Part shown: piece by piece, positions 12,801 through 27,800 of the stretch
Layout: every line of letters begins with the position of its first letter
How positions within the stretch are numbered: the first letter of the stretch is position 1
Assembly (NCBI GenBank): GCA_013398275.1
Contig: VZSE01011604.1
Coordinates: forward strand, 1,637,547 to 1,701,546
Reading direction: 5' to 3'
DNA: 64,000 nucleotides
From: Promerops cafer
Taxonomy: Eukaryota > Chordata > Aves > Passeriformes > Nectariniidae
Translations under genes and position numbers: made by a program
The notes under the pieces: model-generated
Database searches by the model: none
Seen by the model: only the letters and a program-made list of their open reading frames with translations
Told to the model about the DNA's origin: nothing

Positions 12801-15800
12801 GCTAAGGGACATGGGCATACACACAGAAAAATGTGGCTTGTTCCAGATATATTGGGAAAAACTGTAGGAACAAAGTATGTTGCATTGACAGTGTACTTGG
12901 CAGAAAAGGTAACCAGAAATACTACAATTAAAAAAGCAAAATTCTGGGTTTGGCATTTTTATAATCATCTTCTAGCTGTACTGTAGTTTATGAGTGACTT
13001 CGGATAAATTATCTAATTCAATTGTGCTTCAATACTCTGACTAGAACACAGCATACTTTATTTGTCTATTTAAACTGTAAAGTGCCTTTTATTAGGTAAA
13101 AATCTAGTAAAAGACAAAAACCATACTCAGTCTTTACTAGTGCTTTCAGAAGTAAGACAGGGTGTTTAAAACATAAGTGTAGCAATGAAAAATAAAATAA
13201 TGTCAGTTTATATGCCCTTGGTAGTTGTTTTTTTTTTTAATTAAAATTCTACCTGCATATTCAAAATAAATTGAAATAGCTAATTTTCACCTAGTTATAT
13301 TCTCTTTCTACTGTGAAACTTCAGCATTTATGTTGCCTCTGCTTTTGGCCCACTGGTCACACAGAAGGATACATTAAATGAGACATTAACAGAATGAAGG
13401 AAGAACTGTTCCACTGTTTTAGGATGAATCTGGGAGAAGTTGTTTCTCTGTGAAGAAGTCTTGCAAGCCAAGTAGTGAACATATGCTACTAGTGAACAGG
13501 TTCCAGGTTGCAGATCTCTAGAGCATAAACTGATTACAAATCTCTGTTGCAGAGCTGTGGCTCTGATCAAGACAGCAACATTTGTCAATCTATTCTGTCA
13601 ACAATAATTCCAGCACCTTTGAGTTGCTCAAGTTCAGAACTTGCTTATGTACCATGAACTGCAAATCATTTTGATGGGATTTGCATATGTTGGGGTAGTA
13701 TTGAGCCACACGATAAGCATGTTGAACATACAGAAAATATATGAAATACAGCATTAGCACAACACTGTGTCTGTACTACAGTACTTATCACTCAATTTTA
13801 TATAAACATTTTATTTTATGCATCTGCTTCAATGGTCTGTTATGGGAGCGTTGAAAAAAACCCACCTACAGTCTTAAAAGTTCCACAAAGGGTAGATAAT
13901 GACTAACATAATTTTTTTTGTTCTTTAATGTCTGTTATTTTTGTTCATTGCTGCCTTTGCAGACAGTTTTTCTCATTTGGTAATTTTCTATGCTGTAACT
14001 TTTTTTTTTTTTGGCTCTGCAGTTCTGTGCAACACTTGGAACCACCCCGTGCTGCTCCTTTGACAAACTGTTAGAACTGGGTCCTATTTGTAAGTCTTTG
14101 CTGTTTTTTTCTAAAATTGCAGATTCCAATTTAAGCCATGCTGAGTCATTTCCAGGACATTGTGCAGTGTCAGTGTCCAAATACAATAAAGCTACTTACA
14201 GATGAGACCTTCAGTTACAGTTTTATTTCTGATCTTAGGTCAAGCAGCAAATCTGCATTCTCAAGCTGTTAGAAGTTAGAGGACATTGCCTTAAGGGTTT
14301 CTTTTCTGGGGGGGACATATTTTGGAATACTGTCAGTTAAGAATTACTGTAAGTGCCTCAGTTTGTAACATACTTCTTCAAGCCCTTCCACCTGGAAGGG
14401 CATCTAGAGCAATACTGAATATCAGGGAAAAGTTGAACTCTTAATTCTGCTCTGCACCAAGTGTTTTGTTTCTGCCTGGTTCTAACAACTGAAAAAGGAA
14501 GGGAAATATGCACCAAAAAGCCCCATCTATTCTTAATCTTTACTCTCCCCTTCCCAATTTCCTTCCTCTTTCAAGAAAATAGGACAAATGCTGGTGTGTT
14601 TAATACAGTGATCTAGCCATGGACTCTTCATAAGTATTTCTTTCTGTGTTATGGTTTGTTGTGTCAAGCTTTGATCTGCAGCAGGGTTTGGTCAAATGAC
14701 ATGTTTGCTGGCTGATGAAAATGCTACCAAAGCCCACTATGTCTCTTCAAGTGTACATTTAGAACAGGAAATCCATAGCATAAGCAACTGGAAGCAACTT
14801 CATAGAAACACAGCTTGATTTGATGTCCTGTTAATTTTTTCAGGTGGGGTTGTAAGCACTGGGGCTTGTGTGGTGGCCATTTGCTCTGTGAGGTTTCCTG
14901 CCTTTCGGCACAAGCCCCGGAGATTCAGTTTCTCCCAGTCCTTCTTTTTAAACAGGTTCCTAGTAGTCTGCTTAGCAGCTACAGATTATTTTGCTGTTTG
15001 GGTTATTACTATTAAAATAGTGACCTATTAAAATAGTGACACCAATACCTTTAGGCATAGCAAGCAACCACGTGTTTCACTTCAGTGATTCCCTGCTTGT
15101 GCAGCAGAGCCCAGCAGAAGCATGGCATACCAGTGAAGTCAGAAATCTTGTGCTAGCTTTTCTGCCAAACTTTCTCCTTAGCATACATGAGCAGCAGTCC
15201 TATGATATAAAGGCAGTGTCTCAAACAGATAATCAGATAAACTTTCAACATGTGTTCAAATAAACCTAAGTTGCAGATGTTGCGAATAATATTTTATTAG
15301 CTTTCCCAGACATTCATGCAAAAAGAAAATTTAGCTCACAAGAATGCAAATTTCAGCATGAACTTGGTGCCCAACTGCAGATCTTGGTGGATATACTGAG
15401 AAAATGTGGAAGTAACTATCAGAATTATTTAGTGGCCAGTGTAATGTGGGCTTCAGCCATCAACTGATAGACTGAGTGCATTAAAACAGTGTTCTCTAGC
15501 AGAGTGTAAATACTTAATTACAGAGTATACGTGAGCTGCTCATATGCCAAAATATTTCTGCAGAAACCATTCAGCGACTAATCAAAAGTAGCACTTTCTT
15601 AGCATTTCAGTGCTTGCTTTTGCATAAGTATCTCCATCCTTGAAATAAATCGTTTGCTGCACATAGTTCAAAAGCATGTGCATGCACATTTATATGTAAA
15701 AATACTGTTTGGAAATGTGTTTGTGGTTAATGAGTTAGAAGTGGAGAGCAAAGCTAATATTCTATCTCCTGCTAAAGTAGTTTTATTACCATAGAGATGA

Positions 15801-18800
15801 TAGCTAAATCTCTAGACACTTTTTTTAAAAAGTGTATTTCATAATGGTTCTTAAATCAAAACCACAAAATAATTTATGTTGCTTAATTTTGGTAAGATAA
15901 AACTAGAGATGATGATCCTTATGGGTCCTTTCCAATACAGAATGTTCTATGATTCTATGCTGCTGTAACTTTTTTCCAGTAGAAGTGGGAAGGAGAACTA
16001 ATATGTTATATATACATTTTTATATATTAATGAAAACCCAGATGGTGGAAACATTTAATCTCTTAATTTAATTTTAAATTGGGAAAATAATAACATCAAA
16101 GAGAAATCTCTCAGGCACTTGGCTTCATGCAAAATAATTGGGCTTTTTAATCTGCTGTTTAATTTATTTCCTTCAATTATTTTTTTAGGTAATAAGGAAC
16201 ATATCTGGATGCATATTGATGCAGCCTATGCAGGAAGTGCTTTCATCTGCCCTGAATTCAGGCATCTTTTAAATGGAGTGGAGGTGAATGAGTGTTTTTT
16301 CTCTAGCAGCCTGCTGAAACCTTGTTCTTTCATAGAATTTGTGAGGTTTTTATGCACTCAAGATTAATGGCTCTGCCAGAATCTCTGAGTAAGCTGCACC
16401 TCAGTTTGCACTATGAATCCCTGTTCATTCTATTACATTACTTAATTTTTTAAGTTTTTAATGGTTTATACTGGGAGTATGTGAGTACCCCTCTCTAAGA
16501 AGTTTGTAATTCAGAATAACAAGTAGTACTGAATCTACAAATAGAAAAGACTAACTTTTCCCCAAATATTGCTAAAGACATATTTGTAATAGCCTAATTC
16601 TACATTACACAAAAAAAAAAAGAGGAAAAAAATAATTGCGATAAATTAATGAGCTCATTATGTCTGGTTTTCTTATTACATCCTGAAAGTCATATAGTAT
16701 AGAGCCAGTAGCTGTATCTCAAACAGACAGGGTTTAATAACCAAGAGACCTAAATGAAATATTTCCCCAACAGCACTGCTGTTCCTTTTCCCCTGCCTTG
16801 CTGAGCTACTTGGCATTCAGTTGCTTAGATAAGAGTACTTCAATTTCCTGCTGCTCCCCTCAGTCAGATAAGTCCTTGTCTTCCACGCCAGTGGAGAAAA
16901 TATTACTGTTTGGTAAAGCCAGAAGTTTAAACACAGCACTGATAGGCAGTGACTAATGAAGAAGAGGAGGGAAAACCCCCTCACAGATAAAGCATTTCTT
17001 TCTGTCTCTTTTTTATCAGCAAATGAAGCTTGTTGTAATTTCCTGTGGGGGAATATTTTTTAAATTATTGTTGTTGGTTCCTGAAGGAAATGAAACAGTA
17101 TCCCTTGTCTGAGCCAGCATTTGTCATAAGAGTAAATATTTAACAACCATGAATAGGTTTCCTACCTTACATAGTACTGGGTGATAGCTAGATAGATGTA
17201 CAGATAGATGGATAGAGAGAGACAGATTATCTTCTCTTATTAGAGCAATTGTTAATTGTTTACAGGTGACAGGGAAGGTGATGAGAAGCAAATGAGAACA
17301 GAAAAGTGCTATATGGAATAGTCAGATCATGGTGCTGCCAGGTCTCCGTCCCCAGGTTTTTAAGGCTGGTGACTTCTGCCTTTGTTAAAACAGAAAACAT
17401 GGATGAAACCTGTCCAAAATGGTGTCCATCTTACCCCCCTGGGTTTCTTCTGATGCCCCACCTAAACATATCAAGTAAACCAGGCCTGGCACGTGGTGTA
17501 TAAATATGTATTTATTGCAAGTGCTTACTTCTTGGTGGTTTTTCTTTTGATTTACATGAAACGATAATTTCTAGTGAAAGAAAATACCCTGTCAAAAAAG
17601 GAAAAAAAAAAGGAAAAAAAATATTTCTAGTCAGTTGTAATTTTTGGAAGGAATATGATGTGCAGATTCTGAATTATAAATATAATTTCTTGCTATATAT
17701 GAATTTTGTGTATTAGTTTCATATTCTTGGAAGTAGAAATCTTAGGGAATTGTTATTGGAAAATGCAATATGAACCCCAGTGAATGTTTTTGAGTATGCA
17801 AATTTATTTATTTATGTATTTAAGATCACAATAAGATATACACTTTTCCATAACATATGTATCAAGTATAATTGTAAACAAATGCTCGAAATGTTAATAA
17901 TACCACTAGCCTAACTGCATACCTAATGTGAATTCCACTTCCAAAATAAATGAATATTTAACTACCACAGTTACTAAATAAGGTGACATCAATATGAACA
18001 TTATAAAGACCTAATTCAGGAACTGATTCATAGTTACACAGACAATTTGACAAAGTCATATCATTAGCACATGGATACTTTACTCTTTCATAATTCTCTT
18101 ATTATTTATCCATCAGTTTGCAGATTCATTTAACTTTAATCCTCACAAGTGGCTCCTAGTGAATTTTGACTGCTCTACAATGTGGTAAGTATTACAGTTA
18201 AAGGGAAACATGACAAGAGACAAAAATGAGGTTATATTAGTCTTCCATTCTAGAAGTAAATATTTCTTTATATTTCTCAATTGAAATTAGGAGAACTGCA
18301 TAGCTTTAAATCTTATAAATTATTTACAGAATTCAAACTTTTATTTAATCCAAGTTTCAAAAGCATGAAATTTTGAAATAGACCTGAGCTCTTCATTATG
18401 TTCCAAAAAGAGAGAGAAGTCACAAAAAATCTGCAGATTTATACTTGCTCCATTTTGGGACTGTTTAAAACATATATAAAATAACTTATTTTAAGGATAT
18501 CAGTGCAATGAACAGCATGCTAAACTGGCCTTTTTTTTTCTTCCTTTTCTTTTCCATAACATTTCATTTGATTTGATTCTTTTAAAAGCCTTTCTAAAAA
18601 TGTTTAAGATTTGGCTGATGAAAGGCAGCTGATTTCAAAAAGGCCTATTTACGTAATTTTGTACTGACTTTCAGTTTTTCCAGATGACAGCAGAGACATT
18701 TTGATATTAAATAATGCCAAAATAGAAACCCATAGACATACTTTCAAACAAAGCAAAGTATCATGGCAGTAATAATAGCATGGGTTTGTTAAAAACATTC

Positions 18801-21800
18801 CATAGTAGATGATCCTGTTTTGTCCCAAGCTAAATGATAATCAGCACTGCAATTAATGATACTTATTAGCAAAACAGCTATTCAACACATTCAGACTATT
18901 TATCAAAATAAATGAAAACATTAATTTCAGTTATAATAGAACAAAATTTGCAAAAGAGAAAAAAAGAAGACTCCAAAACATCATCCAGAAATAGGCCAAC
19001 TTATTTAAAAGAGGAATAAATGTAAGACAGTGATCACTCAGTTGCTTTTGGTTAACCTTCGTCTCTTTTAATTTCCCTGGCAAAGTAGACTTTTCAGGTA
19101 ATATATTATGGTTTTTACTTTAATATTTTAGCTGATGTAGGCATTTTAAATCTTCCAATACATTGTGTTTTTTTCTTTTCCTTAGGCTAGATGACTTACA
19201 TTTTGGCCCTAATTCATCAGTAGTGGCATCACCCCATAACGTGCTGTGTCTCTGTGTGTAAGGAAGTAGGAAGATGATGAAACAAACTCCTTCACTAGTT
19301 CCTCCCATCTTTTTCTCATCACTCAAAGGCATTGTTAAAACATAGCCACTTGCAAATTAGACAATACACTATCATTCTCTTTAATGTTTGTAGAACAGTG
19401 AGGAACCACAGTCTAGTCCCTAACAGTTTGGTTTCTCATTAATTCTGCTTTCCCTGAAAACCCTGTGGAACTATGTTAAAGGCATTTTACCTGGCTTCCC
19501 AGTAAAACAACTTCTATACAATCACACTGTGAGTTCCCATCTCAGGTGATTTTAGGTTATTCCTAGCAAAGCTTAGACTTTAGACTTAGAAAAGTATTTT
19601 TTCTGCATTTTGTTTCTTGTTGGGTTTTTTGGGTTTTATTTTTAGATAAGCCATTGCATAAAATGCTTGTTTTCATAGGTAGGAAGATTCCAGTGCAAGG
19701 ACTCTGAAGAGACCTTGCAACGTCTCCTTACTCAAAGTAAAAGTTTCACAACTATAGCCACTCTGGCTTCAATTCAGCTAGGCATTTATATATAGAGGTT
19801 ATTCACTTAATACAGAATAAATATACACTTAAACTCTTTGACTTGAAGCCAAGTCCATTTTCCAGCTAATTCTAAGACCCACATGCAAAATTCACCTGTT
19901 TTACCAACTGTAACACTCCCTGAGAAGGTGAAAAGTAATAATAAAGGATGAAAGATGGTAAGAAAAAGTAACTGTGAAGGATATGAAGTCTCTTAGGATC
20001 CATGAAAAGTATTCAGTATGACACTATGGTAATATGGAAAGAGTTCAGTACACACTGAGCAGCATTTCAGAACCAAAGTAATCTGAGTTCCATTGACGGG
20101 CAGACTTCAAAATAACTCAGACTCCTCAGCACTTTCCCCAATAAACAAATTTCTTTTCACTGCAAGCTGATTAAAATAATCTACTCATTAGATCTGTAAT
20201 GTAATTATGTAACTACTCAGTGCAATATGTGGCACTGATGTAGTTTCAGATTTGGAGACAATTTCATTATAAACCTTTTGTAAAATATTCTCAGACTTCC
20301 TGATGTACAGAAAAGAGCAGTCAATTTCCTATAAAATGGAATTTAATAAAGCCTGTCCAAGAAGGGTGTATTTTCTATATTCAAATATCAGAGTCCTTTA
20401 GAGACTTTGTCTTGAAACTACAGTCAGTTTTGCCTGGCTTGTTCAATTGATACTCTGGCATATTATAAAATAGGACTAAGTATCTCCTTTCAGAGAGAGT
20501 GAAAATAATAATCTTACAAAGTCTTGGTATTTTTGAGTTTTATTACTCTTTTCGGGGTATAAGTGTTAACTTTTGATTGGGAAGGGTGTTTCAGTAACTG
20601 GAAGAAGGTGCTTACAGGAAATACTTATCTGAAGATCATAGAACACAGAATAGTTTGGGTTGAAAGGGAACATCCAGCCTTAAAAAAATTCTAGTTTACC
20701 AATATAATTTGTGAAAGAGATATTCACAGGATCACAGATTTGTTAGTGTTGGAAGGGACTTCTGGAGATCATCTAGCCTATGATTTTCCTCTTGAGAGGT
20801 AGTCAAGGAACTTCTTTCAGGCTGGTGGATGCGTGCCTCAGAGCCCCTTTAACAGAGAGTCGCCCACTACAGTCATTCAACTTTTCTTTTTACAGTAACC
20901 ACCATGTGGCTCCTGATGTAGGCTCTCCTTGTTTGCCTTGCTCACAGACATCTAAAACCTCTAAAGAACATACCTGATTTTGGTCTGAATGTTGGAGGGT
21001 GGAGGTTGGAACCCTGCTTTTTTTGATCACTAGGGTCCGAGTTGTCTCAAGCTGTGTTCTCCACTGTAGGTGTATGGTTCTGGAACCACACATCTACCTG
21101 TGTTTCAGTCCCTCTAGTACCACACAGCCTGTTAGCTGTGTCTTGTAATGCAGCCATCTGACAACAGGTCATCCACCTGTGCACACCTTGTGCAGGTACC
21201 AGCCTTTTCTCCAGGAGAAGTATCTGGGTATCCATTGCAAGCTACCAGCTGTACTGACATCTCCTTCCTTATGAGTTCCATCTGAGTGGCAGCATCAGAC
21301 TTCTCAGGGGCTGCCTCAGTCAACACGCTGGGTTTGGCTCTGAGGTGGGGGCCCACCATTATGGCAGAGACACTGAGCACTCTGGTGTGGACCTCCTGAG
21401 CTCTTAGGACTTGCCTGAGGTGGGGACCTACTTGCAGAATGCAGCAGCACCCTTCCTGCATGCCCTGCCTACAGAAACTTCCATGTCATTTTTGTGTCTT
21501 CCTGTTCCATTGTTTAATACAACATCTTGCAGGAGAAGAAATAAAGCGCTCATGAAACATCTAAAGAGATTGCTTCTAACTTGGATTACCTGCATAGAGA
21601 ATGAGCTACTGAGACACAAATATACCAAAGTAATCCAATACTTCAAATAAACTACCGTAGAACAACCTAGAATTTGTTAAAAGTTATTTATCCTAATTAA
21701 ACCTGTTTTCAGTTATTGTTTTCTTCCTTTTGTCCACAGGACATTTCTAGCAATAATTAGGTTATTCATTGTTTTTATTTTATCTGAAAATCTGTCAGTA

Positions 21801-24800
21801 TTTTTCATGTGCGTAAGTTTACTTATTTTCACCTATGTACTTCCCATACCTGAAGGCAAATGCTTAGCTGCTGACCTTGGTACTTCCCTGACCATTGGGG
21901 AGAGGAAGGCTTTTTGTTTGTTTGAATAAGATGTTTTATGACCACAGTCTAGATGTGAATGAGAGTGGGAGTATGTACAGCCTCTGCATTTATACATCCA
22001 CCCTAAAATACTGGAAATTAGATTTTTACTTAGAAATTTACAATTCTACATTAAACCATTAAAACACAGAAAAAAGGTTTGGACTTTTGTCTTTTAAAGT
22101 ATCCCTGTGTTGATATAATTTTTACTTACTTTGTAATATATTTATAGGCATAATATAATGGCGTAACAGTCTTTCACTTTTTGATTTATGGTTTCTTCTT
22201 CTTCTGCCTCTATAAACCCCAACATTTGTAGAGGTGAGTCAGTCTTACTCAGCATGAAGCATGAACCAGAAAAATCTTGTTATTAATCACTGGCAAAACA
22301 TAGATTATTCTCTCTAAAAGGGACACACTGGCTTTTGAGTCTCAGTCCAGTCACACCACCCCTAGCTGGCAATAGTAAATTACACTTCTCAGTGTAACAT
22401 TGTGCTGTAGAATGTCTGTCAGGAACTGTGTAGTGGATCCAGCTAATGTCAGGGTGGCACAAGAGGGAAGCCTGAGTCAGAACTGGGGGGCTTGTCTCTT
22501 CCAGTGGCTGCTCTTGGTGCTTCCACAGCAGCATGGAGAGACAGTGGCCAGCACCCCCAAAGCCTCAGCGCGGCTCTGCGCGATGTTTAGGAAGCAACAG
22601 CTCTTCCCACGCAGCTTTGTACTGCAGTAATTTCAAGACAACTTCTGTTGACTGCAAACATTAACATTGCTTCAGCTAGTCTCACATTCTGGTGTGAGTG
22701 TCTATCACCATAAAAAGATCCTCTATGTCTGTTTCTTGTCTGTTTTTAAATATGCAGTCGTGCAGTCATGCTGCCCGTTCCTGCTGAGCCTTACACTTAA
22801 CTGCTTGTAAGTACAGTACTGATATGGCTGCGAAAAAGCACTGAAAATGGCACAGGCTGTGCTCAGGAAATATGCCAGTTTAAACACATTCAATTTGACT
22901 TCACTTCTTGTGGAAATTTAATCCCTTAAGTCTTATTCTTAAATTTCTCAATTTGATTTTTTTCTTTTTTTATACAGGGTGAAAAAAAGATCAGATTTAA
23001 TAGGTGCCTTTAAATTAGAACCTCTTTACCTGCAGCATCACCATCAGGAGTCTGGTAATTTTATAATTAAATGAAATTATTATTATTATTTTGTTTGCAC
23101 TTGGTATTTAATGGAAAAAAAAAGGACTTAAGATGAAAACGGCAATTCTTAAACTACCCAAGTTGTTTAGGAGGCTGTTTCCATTTTCTGAGCACTCTAG
23201 GGAGCTAAGCTCATTAAAGTGCAAATACATGTCTAGTGAGATTTTAGTTAGTTATAAGCAATACAAGGAAAGTAATTTCATAAAGCATTATGCATTACTA
23301 CTTTTGTATTGGGATTTTCCCAGTTTCAGACTTACCACTGATTGATTGCAGGAGTGTTGAGAAAATTCCTATTATATTTTGGCTGCCAGATAAGCATATT
23401 ATTGGGTGTTGTATAACAAGTCCCTTAACCTGTCTTCCCCAACACATCTTTCTCTGGAATAATTTCAGGATCTGATTTGGTTTTAGAGCTTCTAACGTTC
23501 GTGACTTTTTTGCTTGTTGTTCATGGAAGCTCTGATTCAAATTTTTCAGAAACCCATGTGAGGAGCAAACACTCCCTGAAACTACAAAGAAGGGGTGTTT
23601 GCTGTCTGTGCTCTGCTTTTGAGTGATAGCTTTCTGGGACATTATGCTGTAGCCCTCATGCTCTTACACTGGCTGTAGAGAAAGGCGGTAGGAGCAGACT
23701 GTCTGTTTTGTACAAAGTGCTCATGAAAGCTCTTCACAAAATGCTCACAAAGAACTTACAAATCTCAGGCTCTGTACAAAGCTCCTTAATGGATTAGTGC
23801 TGGTCCTCGCACATACCTAGCAACTGCAGAGTGGTATTTGCCCTCCTGAAGCCCATTTTTATACATCTGGTTATTAACTGAATAATTGTGAAGAAGGTCA
23901 CAACAGTGCAGTGTCAACGTGTGGCAGAAGCTCCCTCATAACTTTCTGAAGAGAGTGGAAGAAGGTCTGTAGAAGGTCTTACCATATACTCAATCTCACA
24001 ATTTTCCTGAAATTGCTGGTGCTGATCTGTGTTCAGAAGTGTATCCTGTTATGGCTATGAACTCAGTGACATTTAAATTAATACCATCCAGGATTCCACT
24101 ATTCACTAAAAAGCCCTAGGAAAAATGGATTCACGTGCCTTAATCCTGAACTGGCATAAACCTTGCATTTTATTCCTTTCCTCCATTTCCAAGGAATGCA
24201 AACATAGAGCAGTGCAGCAAACAGGAACATGCAGTAATTCTGGAACTGATGTTCATCCTCTAAAGGCTCAAATTGTTGAGAAAAAAATATATACTTTTTT
24301 TTCCCTTTTCTGATGGAATATACAAGGTACAGCAAATACACTTAAGGCACTAGCTTTTACTTAACCTTAACATACATTAAAAATATTTATCCTCGGGTGA
24401 AAAATTCCAGCCTTAACTAAAATGAAAATATGTTATTGGGACAACTGATAGTGCTGATACAAAAAATTTTGGTCTTACTTGGGTTAAATAACACCTGAAG
24501 AAAACCAAACCTTTCTTAAAAACAGGTAGTTTCAGTAAGGCCACCTAGTTGACCTGAAAACTTTATCACCCCAGTTGGAGAAAGAGTTTTTCAGCCTTCA
24601 TCTTGCCTTCAGAAGGATGATAGCATGTTATGTGATCTAACATAATGATTTCAAGGAGATCAGCCGATTACTAGCAGTCTAGGAATGCTCATTTTTTTCT
24701 ATGCTCCGTTCCTATTCAATATCAATTTTCCAAGGAGCTGGACAACACTTTTCAAATGCAAATGCTTCTGGTTAAACTTCCAACCCACACTTACTCCTTT

Positions 24801-27800
24801 AATAAACACAGTCAAATTTGCCACACGAAGGTGCTGCAGTCCCCATTGACCCCTTTGTGATTTTTGGCATGTCAGCACTCCTGGAAATACAACTTGTCGA
24901 ATGGAGGGTCTTGAATTCTCAGTGTTCTCAGGTCTGAGAATTCCTATACTGGTTTACTAAGTTACTGAAGTGGTATTTCTGAATTCACTCATCTCTCACT
25001 CAGGAATTTGAATGAGCGGAAAAATACCTCTATCTGTGAGCAATTACTGTTAATAACCATATGGCAATTATATGTGTCCCCAAGGGGAGAGTCTTTATTT
25101 TGTCATTAATTATAATTTTATGTGATTTGCACACCACGAAGATTATACTAGCTTGCCTGGCAACCCGGGATATAGGTCAAATCCTCATGGCAGTGTTAGA
25201 AGAGTGCAGCTTTAAACTCTATTGTGAATACCACATACACTCCCACAAGGCAGTTCCTCCTGGTTAAATACAGATGTAAGACTAAGGCTTGTAATCAAGG
25301 AATCAAGCACTAATCATTGATTACATTCTGCTTCACAGCTTGTGAAAGGCGTTGTTGTGGATCATTAGACAGAGCCCCTTACAGGAGCGTAGGATTATTT
25401 ATCTGTCACCAGTTGCTTTACTCTCTTTGCTACCAGTCTTGCAGCTATCAAACAGAAATGGCTGCTAAAATGCAGAAGAATATGAATGTTATCAATTTTC
25501 CTTGTTACCAAGCAGAGACAACCACATTCATTTCCTGAAGTCCAGGAACAGGTTAATGATTGTTCCTTGTTTTGTGGGTTTGGGTTTTTTACCACCTGGA
25601 AACCAATATAGTGACAGGTTAAAGAACCCAGTGGCCTTCTGTTACACGGAAAGAAGGACCATGTTTTTTCCTATGTTTTGGCTGCAAATGAGAGAACACT
25701 CGCAAGAGAGCTTGTAACACAGGAAAAATTTGTTGAGTTTTTTTTTTTCCTAGAAAACAGAGCCTGAAAATTATGTAAATGGCATATACTGGTCAAATTC
25801 AGAAGCTACAGTTCAACCTTCCAGTTAACAATTCCAGGAGTATTTATAATTTTCCCAAGGAATCCAAGTACATGCTCTCCTATGAAGCTTGTACTTCAAT
25901 AAGAGAAATAAAGCAGAATAAGGAAGCTAAGCAGATGCTTCCTGAAGAAGTGCTTTAAATATTACATCAGTTTAGTTTCTGTCACTGACTTACAGCAAAT
26001 AACTGACTGTGTTCAAGTTTACTGTTAAATCTGTTTAATTCCTTGATTCAAAGAAAAGGTAGGTGAATCCTGACACTGTGTGCTTATATAAAGGACAGCT
26101 AATAATGCCCTCTGCTTGCCTCCCTGGACTGCTTTGTGGCTTAGTCTATCTGTGTAAGAGGCTTTCACTCCATCAAAAGAAAAACCATAAAAAATTGCAG
26201 AATACTATTCTCCAAGCAGGAACAGGTCAAATTCTGAGTCAGTTTTTCCAGTCACTTATTAGACATCCTGAAGAATTAGCAACAAATATATGTATGAGTA
26301 TAAAAGGTGTTTAGAAGTGAATTATTTTAAAGAGTGTTACCAGTTCACCAGGGTAAAGGCAATGACATTTCACAGCAGAGAATGAGTTGTAAAGTGAGTC
26401 TGGGGATTCTGCAAACTGTTTAAACCAAAATTAATAATAGTTATTTTATCTACTGCTTGTTTTCCCTACAGGAAGAAAATAAACATAATATTTGATCTGT
26501 CATCTCCATAGTATCTGCAGTATAACAGAAAGGAAAATAGTGTCTCTTCTGTAAACTGTTTGTTAGTGGCATATTTTGACTAGCTAAGGAACAAAGGTTA
26601 TTACAAGCACCTTCATTTAACATACTGCCAAGTACCCAGCTAGATACTCAGTGGTCCTGTTGACACTGACAATGCTGAAGTTTGTAGCAGATGTAAAGAA
26701 TAGCTAAGATACAGCTTTTTCAATAACATTAGAATGACTGAAGTCTTCAGCTTCTGTGATGATGATGCAATGTGAACATTTTTTCTTTATCTTCCAGGTC
26801 TTGTAACAGATTATCGGGTAAGTACAGTATCAATATAATAATTAATACTATTACTTGTATGTACTGGTATTTTTAGGACTTTATTTTTCATTACTATCAT
26901 AAACTTCCAAACTTTATGTTTCTTTACCAGAAGAATGCAGCTCGCTGAATTTTGTAACATTCCTCAAACAGAAATTTGGGGTGGTTTTTGTTTGTTTTTT
27001 TGAAAAAAATTGTTTAAAGACAGAAATTGTCTTGCATGTGCAATATCTTTAGATATAGGCAGTAGAAAGAAATTTCCTAAAGTTATGGGTTTGGTGTTTT
27101 TTTTCTTTAACATAGTGAATAACACAATTTAAAAAAAAAATTAAAGCATCTCTATTTTAATCTTTTACCATGGAAACACTGTTGTTTTGAAATGGAAAAC
27201 GTGCCTTTCTTTATAGATGCTAGCCCCACAACTTTAAACAAGCCAATGTACATGAGTTTCTCAGCTACTTGTTTTTCTAAGCCTTGAGGAGAATTCAGGA
27301 TGCACAAAGAAAATTTGATTTGCCTCATGACCCTTCCATTCTGACTCCAACCTCCCTTGCCAATTTTAATTTGAAAATTTTGAGAATTAAATGGTATTAA
27401 TAAACCAGGAATAGATATTTCTTCTATTATTTGATGCACCTCTAGCAGCTGCCCATAGGGTGTGGCGATGTGGTTCACTTCAAAGCCATGGAAGAGCGTA
27501 CTTCCTGCTGTGTCACTGCAGTGGTGACCTCTGACACGGGCTCTTCTCTCTGGCTTGCAGCACTGGCAAATCCCCCTGGGCAGGAGGTTCCGCTCCCTGA
27601 AGCTCTGGTTCGTGCTGAGGATCTACGGGGTCAAGGGGCTGCAGGAGCACATCCGCAAGGTGACTGGGAATTGCCTTCGTGGGTACCTGTGGTGGGACAG
27701 CAAGGGAAAGTGGGCTGGCTACCTAACTACTCTCTGTGACTTCTGTACACATCAGAAAGCACAGCAAACAGTTTTAGGCAGCTCAGTTCAACAGCGGGGC

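Larger units (their letters stand above)
14090..18116 (+). other. Two DDC introns around exon 16189-16283
   Basis: Introns 14090-16188 and 16284-18116. The first holds a 16-bp tandem duplication (15009-15040) and a CR1 3' tail (about 15910-15960). The second holds a GATA-rich low-complexity patch (about 17187-17225). Nothing else is recognised. Confidence 0.75.
18185..22977 (+). other. DDC intron with CR1 fragments
   Basis: A 4.8-kb intron. Its distinctive content is a cluster of - strand CR1 pieces at about 20635-21470, described separately. The remainder is AT-rich and shows no coding signal. Confidence 0.75.
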
